Below, piece by piece: positions 7,607 through 13,609 of a DNA stretch of 19,596 bases. The notes beneath the pieces were generated by a model. That model made no database searches and was not told where the DNA came from. It was given only the letters and a program-made list of their open reading frames with translations. How positions within the stretch are numbered: the first letter of the stretch is position 1; each line of letters begins with the position of its first letter. The position numbers and the translations under genes were made by a program. This stretch comes from an uncultured Actinomyces sp. (GTDB lineage: Bacteria > Actinomycetota > Actinomycetes > Actinomycetales > Actinomycetaceae): positions 1 through 19,596 of the forward strand of contig CALEXZ010000168.1 of NCBI GenBank assembly GCA_937926195.1. The letters run 5' to 3'.

Positions 7607-8548
7607 GTGCGCGTGCTCATCATGGGCTGTGGCGTCATCGGCGCCGGCTACGGCCTGCTGCTCAGCCGGGTCGCCGACGTCGCGGTCCTCACCCGCCCCG
7701 AGCGTGCCGCGCAGCTGTCCCAGGGGGTGCGGGTGACACTGAGCGACCCGCCGGGTGAGAGACGACGCACCGCGACCTTCCGGCCCCGGGTGCTCACCGA
7801 GCCCCCACAGGGGGCGGACACACCCGACCTCGTTCTCGTCACCGTGGACCGCACCCACCTGGCGCACGTGCTGCCGACGCTGCGACAGCTGGCCGGGCGG
7901 GCTCCCATCCTGTTCATGCTCAACCACTGGGACCTGGAGGGCGAGCTCGACGGGACCCTGCGACGCAGCGACTACCTGGTGGGCTTCCCGGGCCAGGTCG
8001 GCGGCGGACGAGGACCGGGGACCGTGGAGGCGACCCTGTTCCCCCGCGGGACGGTCCTGGAGAAGGGCGAGGGCCCCCGACGCCCCCAGGCGCAGGCGGT
8101 CGCGTCACTGCTGGGGCGCGCGGGCCTGCGCGTTGAGCGCCAGGCCGACATGTCCGGCTGGCTCGCCGTCCACTACCTCCAGCAGTCGGTCACCCCGGGG
8201 GCCCTGGCGGAGGCCGGGGGCTATGACGCGCTCGTCTCCGACCGGCGGGCGCTGCGCCGCATGGTGCAGGCGCTGCGCGAGGGGCTGGCGGTGTGCCGGG
8301 CGCGGGGCATCCGCACCGGGAGGATCGCCCCGGCACCGGCCCTGTCCCTGCCGACCGGCCTCGTAGCCGGGGGACTGGGGCGGATGCTCGGGCAGGAGAG
8401 CACCCGGCGCATGGTGCTCGGGCACATGGCCCACGGCCTGCCCGAGTGGCGCGCCGGCCTGTACGAGGTCGCCGAGAGCGGTCGGCGCCTGGGAGTCGAC
8501 ATGCCTGTGTGGTGGGACTACGAGCAGCGCCTGCTGAAGGGGGAGTGA
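7607..8548 (+). CDS. Ketopantoate-reductase-like Rossmann protein, probably not a true PanE
   Basis: The 313-residue product starts with a clear dinucleotide-binding motif, MGCGVIGAGYG (glycines 7, 9 and 12). Next come a hydrophobic DLVLVTVDR strand, an FMLNHWD segment where PanE proteins have their conserved asparagine loop, and a helical C-terminal half. This is the fold of the PanE/ApbA family, which reduces ketopantoate with NADPH. In the helix where PanE carries its catalytic lysine and a conserved asparagine, I see W185 to Q193 with no lysine or asparagine. The substrate is therefore unknown and classical PanE activity is doubtful. It begins 3 bases after tyrA with a GTG and only a weak GGTGGG-like site, which suggests translational coupling to tyrA. 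It is the least conserved member of this run. Confidence 0.75.
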   Translation: MRVLIMGCGVIGAGYGLLLSRVADVAVLTRPERAAQLSQGVRVTLSDPPGERRRTATFRPRVLTEPPQGADTPDLVLVTVDRTHLAHVLPTLRQLAGRAPILFMLNHWDLEGELDGTLRRSDYLVGFPGQVGGGRGPGTVEATLFPRGTVLEKGEGPRRPQAQAVASLLGRAGLRVERQADMSGWLAVHYLQQSVTPGALAEAGGYDALVSDRRALRRMVQALREGLAVCRARGIRTGRIAPAPALSLPTGLVAGGLGRMLGQESTRRMVLGHMAHGLPEWRAGLYEVAESGRRLGVDMPVWWDYEQRLLKGE

Positions 8549-8645
8549 CACGCGCCCCTCTGCGGGCCGGGCGTGCACGATCTCATGGGCGCCGCAGCGG
8601 GTGACGCCCGCGGTGTCATGGCAGGCTTAGCCGCGGATCGTCACC

Positions 8646-8664
8646 GCACCCCGCCCGGGGGTGC
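8646..8664 (+). other. Short hairpin just ahead of the cmk-der ribosome site
   Basis: GCACCCC (8646-8652) and GGGGTGC (8658-8664) form a 7-bp stem with a 5-base loop, ending 6 bases before the GGAGG site. It could end the upstream transcript or influence translation of cmk-der. In such GC-rich DNA it could also be chance. The rest of the gap 8549-8681 shows no gene and no convincing TANNNT promoter. Confidence 0.3.
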
Positions 8665-8681
8665 CCACCAGGAGGCTGCCC

Positions 8682-10859
8682 ATGGGAATTGTCGTCGCCA
8701 TCGACGGACCGAGCGGATCGGGTAAGTCCACCGTCTCCAAGCGCGTCGCCGCCGAGCTGGGTCTGGCCTACCTCGACACGGGTGCCATGTACCGTGCCGC
8801 AGCCTGGTGGTGCGAGCGCACCGGCATCGACCTGGGCTCCGGCGAGGTCGATGCCGACGCCGTCACCCGCGCCGTCAAGACGATGCCACTGGACATGGGC
8901 CTGGACCCCGAGGCCCCCGGCGTCGTGTGCGACGGTGTCGACATCGCCGAGGCCATCCGCGAGCCGCACATCGCCGCCGTCGTCTCCACTGTGGCCACGA
9001 ACCTCGACGTGCGCGCGGAGATGGCCCGCCTCCAGCGCGAGATCGTCCACGCCGAGTCGCGGGGCGGCGCCTCCTCCTTCTCCGGCGGCTCGGGCATCGT
9101 CGCCGAGGGCCGTGACATCACCACCGTCGTCGTGCCCGACGCCGACGTGCGCCTTCTCATCACCGCCAGCGAGCAGGCGCGCCTGGCCCGCCGGGCGCTC
9201 GACCTTGAGGCCGCAGGCAAGGACGTGGACGCCGCCGCCCTGCGCGACCAGGTGCTGCGCCGCGACCGCGACGACGCCACCGTCTCGCAGTTCCTCACCG
9301 CGCCCGAGGGCGTCACCCTCGTCGACACGAGCGACATGGACCTGCCCGAGACCGTCGAGCACGTCATCGACCTCATCGAGACCGCCGTCGATGAGGCGGC
9401 CGCCCGCGACGCCGAGGACGACCTGCGCGCCCAGGCACTGCGTGCCGGCCTGGAGGACTACGAGCTCGACGAGGAGGACCTGGCCCTGCTGGAGGGCGAC
9501 GAGGTCCCCGAGGCCGAGGAGGGCCTTGAGTCCGGCCTGCCGGTCCTGGCGGTCATCGGCCGGCCCAACGTCGGCAAGTCCACGCTCGTCAACCGGGTGC
9601 TTGGCAGGCGCGTCGCCGTCGTCCAGGACACCCCGGGCGTGACCCGCGACCGCGTCTCCTACCCGGCCGAGTGGGCCGGACGCCGCTTCACCATCGTCGA
9701 CACCGGCGGCTGGGAGCTGGACGTGCAGGGCCTGGACTCCGCGGTCGCCACCCAGGCGGAGGTCGCCGTCGAGATGTCCGACGCCGTCATCCTCGTCGTC
9801 GACGCCACCGTCGGCATCACGGAGACCGACGCGCAGGTCGTGCGCATGCTGCGCCGCAGCGGCAAGCCGGTCGTCCTGGCCGCCAACAAGGTCGACTCGC
9901 CCGCCCAGGAGGGGGACGCCGCCGCCCTGTGGAACCTGGGGCTCGGCGAGCCCTACGCCGTCTCCGCCCTCCACGGGCGCGGCTCGGGGGAGGTGCTCGA
10001 CGCCGCCATGGCGGTCCTGCCGGAGGTCTCCGCCGTCGCGGGGCCCAGCCCCGAGGAGGGGTCCTTGCACCGCATCGCGCTCGTCGGGCGGCCCAACGTG
10101 GGCAAGTCGAGCCTGCTCAACTCCATCGCCGGCAACGAGCGCGTCGTCGTCAACGAGCTCGCAGGCACCACCCGCGACCCCGTGGACGAGGTCATCGAGC
10201 TCGACGGGCGCCAGTGGCTGTTCATCGACACGGCCGGTATCCGCCGCCGCGTGCGCCAGACCCGCGGTGCCGACTACTACGCCGTGCTGCGCACCCAGGG
10301 CGCGATCGAGAAGGCGGAGGTCGCCGTCGTCCTCCTTGACGCCTCCGAGCCCGTAAGCGAGCAGGACGTGCGCGTCATCCAGCAGGTGGTTGACGCCGGG
10401 CGCGCCCTCGTGCTCGTCAACAACAAGTGGGACCTGGTGGACGAGGACCGCCAGAAGATGCTCGCCTGGGAGACGGAGCACGACCTCGCCCACGTCGCCT
10501 GGGCGCCGCACATCAACCTGGCGGCCCGCACCGGCTGGCACACGAACCGGCTCGTGCGCGCGCTCGACGCCGCCCTGGAGGGCTGGACCACGCGTATCCC
10601 CACCGGACGGCTCAACGCCTTCCTGGGGGAGATCCAGGGCGCGACCCCGCACCCGCTGCGCGGCGGCAAGCAGCCGCGCATCCTCTTCGCCACCCAGGTG
10701 CAGACGGCACCGCCGCGCATCGTCCTGTTCACCACCGGCTTCCTCGACGCCGGCTACCGGCGCTTCATCGAGCGCAGGCTGCGCGAGGAGTTCGGCTTCG
10801 TCGGCTCCCCGGTCCAGATCGGGGTGCGGGTGCGCGAGAAGCGCGATCGCAGGCGCTGA
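8682..10859 (+). CDS. cmk-der: Bifunctional cytidylate kinase / GTPase Der fusion
   Basis: One uninterrupted frame of 725 residues encodes two essential enzymes. Residues 1 to about 228 are (d)CMP kinase: P-loop IDGPSGSGKST (K15), YLDTGAMYRA, and the EGRDITTVV nucleotide-binding motif. An acidic linker of about 55 residues (DEEDLALLEGDEVPEAEE) follows. From about residue 287 comes Der, the double-GTPase factor for 50S ribosome maturation. Its first G domain has GRPNVGKST (K299), DTPGVTRDR, DTGGW and NKVD. The second has GRPNVGKSS (K475), GTTRDPVDE, DTAGIRRR and NKWD. A KH-like domain ends the protein (FLGEIQGATPHPLRGGKQ). The ATG at 8682 has a GGAGG site at 8671-8675. The 21-base open stretch before it is not used. 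The same fusion is known in Bifidobacterium; in Mycobacterium the two genes are adjacent but separate. Confidence 0.95.
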   Translation: MGIVVAIDGPSGSGKSTVSKRVAAELGLAYLDTGAMYRAAAWWCERTGIDLGSGEVDADAVTRAVKTMPLDMGLDPEAPGVVCDGVDIAEAIREPHIAAVVSTVATNLDVRAEMARLQREIVHAESRGGASSFSGGSGIVAEGRDITTVVVPDADVRLLITASEQARLARRALDLEAAGKDVDAAALRDQVLRRDRDDATVSQFLTAPEGVTLVDTSDMDLPETVEHVIDLIETAVDEAAARDAEDDLRAQALRAGLEDYELDEEDLALLEGDEVPEAEEGLESGLPVLAVIGRPNVGKSTLVNRVLGRRVAVVQDTPGVTRDRVSYPAEWAGRRFTIVDTGGWELDVQGLDSAVATQAEVAVEMSDAVILVVDATVGITETDAQVVRMLRRSGKPVVLAANKVDSPAQEGDAAALWNLGLGEPYAVSALHGRGSGEVLDAAMAVLPEVSAVAGPSPEEGSLHRIALVGRPNVGKSSLLNSIAGNERVVVNELAGTTRDPVDEVIELDGRQWLFIDTAGIRRRVRQTRGADYYAVLRTQGAIEKAEVAVVLLDASEPVSEQDVRVIQQVVDAGRALVLVNNKWDLVDEDRQKMLAWETEHDLAHVAWAPHINLAARTGWHTNRLVRALDAALEGWTTRIPTGRLNAFLGEIQGATPHPLRGGKQPRILFATQVQTAPPRIVLFTTGFLDAGYRRFIERRLREEFGFVGSPVQIGVRVREKRDRRR

Positions 10860-10897
10860 GACTGGCGGCGGGCCTGGAGCGGGGGCTGAGCCTGACG

Positions 10898-11311
10898 TCA
10901 GCTGGCCGCGAAGAAGAACAGGATGCTGACAAGGAAGGCGGGTACTGAGGCCAGCGCGGTGACGATGACGGCCAGCCAGGCGTCCGCGGACGATGGAGGC
11001 GGGGTGTGGCCTCGTGCCCGCCAGAACCTGCGCACGGTACGCAGCTGCCAGACCAGGAGCAGCACCATCCCGATGGCCATGACGATCGTGATGGGGTTGT
11101 AGACGGTGGTCGTCGTCGTGCAGTGCCACGGCTGTGCGCAGTCACCGGGGACGATCCGCACGTTCCTGCTGGCCATGACGAGCGCCGTCAGGGCCTGACA
11201 GGCCATGACGGCGGAGATCGCGGCGACCACGAGGAGGGTCGTGTGGCGCGGGTGGCTCGCAGGCTTCACGGGGCCGGGCTGCGACGAGGGCGACGGGGTG
11301 GTGGGGACCAT
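10898..11311 (-). CDS. Small three-helix membrane protein, unknown function
   Basis: I do not recognise this 137-residue protein. It has a proline- and serine-rich N-terminus, then membrane helices at about 24-46, 72-90 and 111-134. The basic segments (KPASHPRH; RTVRRFWRARGH) lie where the positive-inside rule puts them in the cytoplasm. The loop between helices 1 and 2 would face outside and holds C58 and C64 (GDCAQPWHC), which could form a disulfide. Codon third positions are almost all G or C, and the hydrophobic pattern is coherent, so the gene looks real. The ATG at 11311 was chosen because TACGGT lies exactly 6 bases before it. An in-frame ATG at 11347 would add 12 residues but has no such box. 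Its stop is 38 bases from the convergent cmk-der stop. Confidence 0.65.
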   Translation of the reverse strand: MVPTTPSPSSQPGPVKPASHPRHTTLLVVAAISAVMACQALTALVMASRNVRIVPGDCAQPWHCTTTTTVYNPITIVMAIGMVLLLVWQLRTVRRFWRARGHTPPPSSADAWLAVIVTALASVPAFLVSILFFFAAS

Positions 11312-11317
11312 GCGGGC

Positions 11318-11323
11318 ACCGTA
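11318..11323 (-). promoter_or_regulatory. Start-proximal -10 box for the small membrane protein
   Basis: On the minus strand TACGGT precedes the ATG at 11311 by 6 bases, the same spacing as at parA and pgi. It predicts a leaderless mRNA and places the true start 12 codons inside the longest open frame. No -35 box is seen. Confidence 0.5.
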
Positions 11324-11434
11324 GGCCCGGTCGTGGTCCCCGGCCATGGGGACACCGGTCCTGAGAGCGCCGACGACGCCGGGCTCAGCGGATCGTGCAG
11401 GCCAAGTCCTTGAGCCTCACACGGTGGCAGGTCC

Positions 11435-11440
11435 TACGGT
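11435..11440 (+). promoter_or_regulatory. Start-proximal -10 box for the first VOC gene
   Basis: TACGGT lies 7 bases before the ATG at 11448. A TTGAGC at 11410-11415 could act as a -35 with a long 19-base spacer. The 7 bases between box and start (GGGAGAC) look like a ribosome site, but transcription from this box would start at or beside the ATG. Confidence 0.5.
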
Positions 11441-11447
11441 GGGAGAC

Positions 11448-11843
11448 ATGATCGACCACATCTCGCTTCCCGTCACCACGCCCGCCGTCTCCACCGACTT
11501 CTACACCCAGGCGCTGGCCCCGCTCGGCTACACCGTCGTCATGGAGCTGGGGCCCGTGCGCGCCCTGGGCGCCGCGGGGGAGTCGGGCCAGGCCGCCCCC
11601 GAGCTGTGGCTCGTGCCGGACCAGCGGCCCACGACCATCCACCTGGCGCTGGCGGCCGCGAGCCCGCAGCAGGTGGACGCCTTCCACGCGGCGGCGCTGG
11701 CGGCGGGCGGCCGGGACAACGGCGGCCCCGGCGAGCGCGCCCACTACCACCCCGGCTACTACGCCGCCTTCGTCCTGGACCCCGACGGTCACAACATTGA
11801 GGCCGTCTGCCACAACGGCCCCGTGGGGCAGGTGCCGGCCTGA
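11448..11843 (+). CDS. VOC (glyoxalase/bleomycin-resistance fold) family protein
   Basis: The 131-residue protein has the paired beta-alpha-beta modules of the vicinal-oxygen-chelate superfamily, which includes glyoxalases, dioxygenases and drug-binding proteins. It opens with MIDHISLPVTTPAVSTDFY and continues with ALAPLGYTVV. Its second half holds TIHLALAA and ends with YYAAFVLDPDGHNIEAV. H4, H65 and E118 sit where metal ligands often lie in the superfamily, so a metal-dependent enzyme is possible. The substrate cannot be read from the sequence. The ATG at 11448 gives the standard family N-terminus; the longer open frame upstream lacks similarity. It is a single-gene unit, facing the other VOC gene end to end with 31 bases between stops. 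The two are different VOC subfamilies, not a recent duplication. Confidence 0.85.
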   Translation: MIDHISLPVTTPAVSTDFYTQALAPLGYTVVMELGPVRALGAAGESGQAAPELWLVPDQRPTTIHLALAAASPQQVDAFHAAALAAGGRDNGGPGERAHYHPGYYAAFVLDPDGHNIEAVCHNGPVGQVPA

Positions 11844-11863
11844 GCGGGCTGCCGGCCGGCACC
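11831..11863. terminator. Possible bidirectional terminator between convergent VOC genes
   Basis: GGTGCCGGCC (11831-11840) and GGCCGGCACC (11854-11863) are perfect inverted repeats with a 13-base loop. They span the stop codon of the first VOC gene and end 12 bases from the stop of the second. There is no T-tract. The position between converging genes supports a shared terminator, but GC-rich inverted repeats are common here. Confidence 0.4.
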
Positions 11864-11874
11864 CGCCGGTCGTC

Positions 11875-12405
11875 TCAGGCGGGGGACCCGGAGTCCTGGG
11901 CTGCTGACTGCTCAGCCGCCCAGGCGGCGACCCTGCGAGCGCTCTCCTCCTCGGAGATGTCCTCGACGCGGGTCATGACCGACCAGCGGACCCCGAAGGG
12001 GTCGAGCAGGGACGCGTAACGGTCTCCCGAGACGAAGGTGGCGGGCTCTTCGCGCAGCACGGCACCTGCGTGCTGTGCGGCCTCGGCGACGGCGTCGACG
12101 TTGGAGCAGTACAGCCCCAGCGAGTAGCACGAGCCCTCCGAGGGCGCGGGCACGAGCCCCATGCCGGGCAGCGGAGCTCCCAGCTGCAGTTTGCCGTGAC
12201 CGAAGTCGAGCTCGGCGTGCGCGACGACGCCGTCCATCTCGGTGACGTCGACGACCCTGGCGCCGAAGACGTCCCGGTAGAAGGCGATGGCGGCACGAGT
12301 GTCCTCGATGACGAGGAAGGGTGTGAGGCTGGTCGAGCCGTGCGGCCTGCCGTTGGAGGTGTACTGACCGTTCGCCCCGGTACGGTGGTCGTTATGTGTG
12401 TCCAT
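11875..12405 (-). CDS. PhnB-like VOC family protein
   Basis: The 176-residue product resembles the PhnB-like branch of the VOC superfamily, whose members have varied or unknown substrates. After a polar lead of about 25 residues come LTPFLVIEDTRAAIAFYRDVFGA and the HAELDFGHGKLQLG strand pair. The closing motif is DPFGVRWSVMTRVEDISEEE. In many relatives the last motif reads DPFGHRW; here valine replaces that histidine. The C-terminal helix is rich in alanine. The ATG at 12405 is preceded at 6 bases by TAGCCT. The gene is divergent from an AraC-type regulator, with 68 bases between the starts, so that regulator is its likely controller. The function remains unknown. Confidence 0.85.
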   Translation of the reverse strand: MDTHNDHRTGANGQYTSNGRPHGSTSLTPFLVIEDTRAAIAFYRDVFGARVVDVTEMDGVVAHAELDFGHGKLQLGAPLPGMGLVPAPSEGSCYSLGLYCSNVDAVAEAAQHAGAVLREEPATFVSGDRYASLLDPFGVRWSVMTRVEDISEEESARRVAAWAAEQSAAQDSGSPA

Positions 12406-12411
12406 GCCGCG

Positions 12412-12417
12412 AGGCTA
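12412..12417 (-). promoter_or_regulatory. Start-proximal -10 box for the PhnB-like VOC gene
   Basis: TAGCCT on the minus strand lies 6 bases before the ATG at 12405, predicting a leaderless transcript. It is one half of a divergent promoter region shared with the AraC-type gene. Confidence 0.55.
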
Positions 12418-12426
12418 AGAACGAGC

Positions 12427-12438
12427 CGCCGCGCGGCG
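12427..12438. promoter_or_regulatory. 12-bp palindrome between divergent promoters (candidate operator)
   Basis: CGCCGCGCGGCG is a perfect palindrome lying between the two opposing -10 boxes at 12412-12417 and 12443-12448. Its position would let one bound protein affect both promoters. AraC proteins usually bind direct repeats, and short palindromes of C and G are frequent in this genome, so this is tentative. Confidence 0.25.
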
Positions 12439-12442
12439 CTTG

Positions 12443-12448
12443 TAGATT
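12443..12448 (+). promoter_or_regulatory. Possible -10 box for the AraC-type regulator
   Basis: TAGATT fits TANNNT and would start a transcript near 12455, giving a leader of about 19 bases that contains GGTGGG before the GTG at 12474. Confidence 0.4.
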
Positions 12449-12473
12449 CGCGACAGCCTCGGTGGGTCGGGGC

Positions 12474-13259
12474 GTGAGCGTGTCCGACCGCCGCGGGGTC
12501 CTCTACCCGTCCCGGCTGCCCTCCTTCCACCGGCAGGCGGCACCTGAGGACCTTGCCCACCTGCTGCGCTGGGTGTGGCTGCCGCGCTGGGACCTGCCCG
12601 CAGGCGAGAGGCTCGTCCAGGAGGTCCTACCCTTCCCGGCCTCCAACCTTGTCGTCGAGCCCGCCGGCACGAGCCTGCGCGGCCCGACGACGGGCGTGTC
12701 CACGCGCGTGCTCGAGGGAAGCGGGTGGGCCGTCGGGGCGCTGCTGCGGCCCGCGGGTCTGAGCGGCCTCGGGATCGAGCCCGCCTCGATCCGCGACAGC
12801 GGGTGCCCGTTTCCCGACGCCGCCCTGCACGGCGGTGTCGTGGAGGCCATGGGGTGCGCGAACCCGGAGGAGGGCAGGCAGCAGGCGGCAGCGCTCATGA
12901 TCGCGTGGCTCGCTGAGCGTGCCGGGGACCCCGACGCCGCCGCCCTGAGCGCCAACGACGTGGAGGACCTTGTCGCGGGGGAGCGGTCGATCGTGCGGGT
13001 CGAGCAGCTGGCGCAGCGCCTGGGGATGTCGGTGCGCGGCGTGCAGCGGCTGACGCAGAGGTACATCGGTCTGGCGCCGTTGGCTGTCATACGTCGCTAC
13101 CGTCTGCAGGAGGCGGCGCTGAGGCTGCGTGAGGAGAGCGGGTACTCCATCGCCGAGGTCGCCGCCGACCTGGGCTATGCCGACCAGGCGCACCTGAGCA
13201 GCGACTTCCGAAAGGTGCTCGGCCTGAGCCCCGGCGCATACCGGGACCGGCACGACTAG
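12474..13259 (+). CDS. AraC-family transcriptional regulator
   Basis: The 261-residue protein ends in a typical AraC/XylS DNA-binding domain of two helix-turn-helix units. The first is at about 175-196 (VEQLAQRLGMSVRGVQRLTQRYIGL). The second is at about 224-250 (YSIAEVAADLGYADQAHLSSDFRKVLGLSPGAYR), which contains the family signature. The N-terminal half (YPSRLPSFHRQA, VLPFPASNLVVEP, GWAVGALLRPA) resembles the sensor region found in many actinobacterial AraC proteins of unknown ligand. The GTG at 12474 was chosen since the open frame upstream runs into the divergent VOC gene and its promoter; GTG 12480 is equally possible. The natural prediction is control of the adjacent VOC gene and of itself. 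Confidence 0.88.
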   Translation: MSVSDRRGVLYPSRLPSFHRQAAPEDLAHLLRWVWLPRWDLPAGERLVQEVLPFPASNLVVEPAGTSLRGPTTGVSTRVLEGSGWAVGALLRPAGLSGLGIEPASIRDSGCPFPDAALHGGVVEAMGCANPEEGRQQAAALMIAWLAERAGDPDAAALSANDVEDLVAGERSIVRVEQLAQRLGMSVRGVQRLTQRYIGLAPLAVIRRYRLQEAALRLREESGYSIAEVAADLGYADQAHLSSDFRKVLGLSPGAYRDRHD

Positions 13260-13609
13260 GTGCTAGGAGGCGTCCTCGGGCTCGTCATCGGAGGAAGGAC
13301 GCTCGGCCGACGCTGTGCCATGGTGGCTGGGCTTATCCAGCGGACATGAGGCAGAATCCACCCACGAAGAACGAGGAAACTGAAACCATCGTGGTGTCGA
13401 GCATCGTCATCCCGACCTTTGGCATCGCCGGAGGGTGAGCGACCGTGTGGGCCGTACCGCAACGGTTTGGGCCGGAGAGCCGAGCCCGGCCACGAAGAGC
13501 CCAGTCCGTCCGGCGCGGAGACACCCTGCCGGGAGTTATCCGCCCAGCGGAGGACCGGCTAGGAGCTGCTGGCGTCGTCGGAGGGTATGTCCGTCGCGGG
13601 GGAGCCCTC
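13260..13609. other. 350-base stretch with no recognisable gene
   Basis: This gap lies between the end of the AraC gene and the end of the first pentapeptide gene. All open frames crossing it are low-complexity or out-of-frame continuations of the neighbouring repeat array. A 30-codon frame at 13346-13438 starting with ATG has no ribosome site and no recognisable content. Small inverted repeats exist (for example GGCCGG 13470-13475 with CCGGCC 13486-13491), but none is a convincing terminator. Composition is somewhat less GC-rich than the housekeeping genes. Confidence 0.6.

Noticed and set aside
8616..11129. 837-codon open frame on the minus strand antisense to cmk-der
   Set aside because: It is a by-product of high GC content opposite a real gene. 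The translation is low-complexity, glycine-, valine- and aspartate-rich, and has no family motifs, while the plus strand encodes two intact enzymes.
13346..13438. 30-codon ORF starting MRQNPPTKNEE
   Set aside because: No ribosome site, no -10 box at the expected distance and no recognisable content; too short to support.
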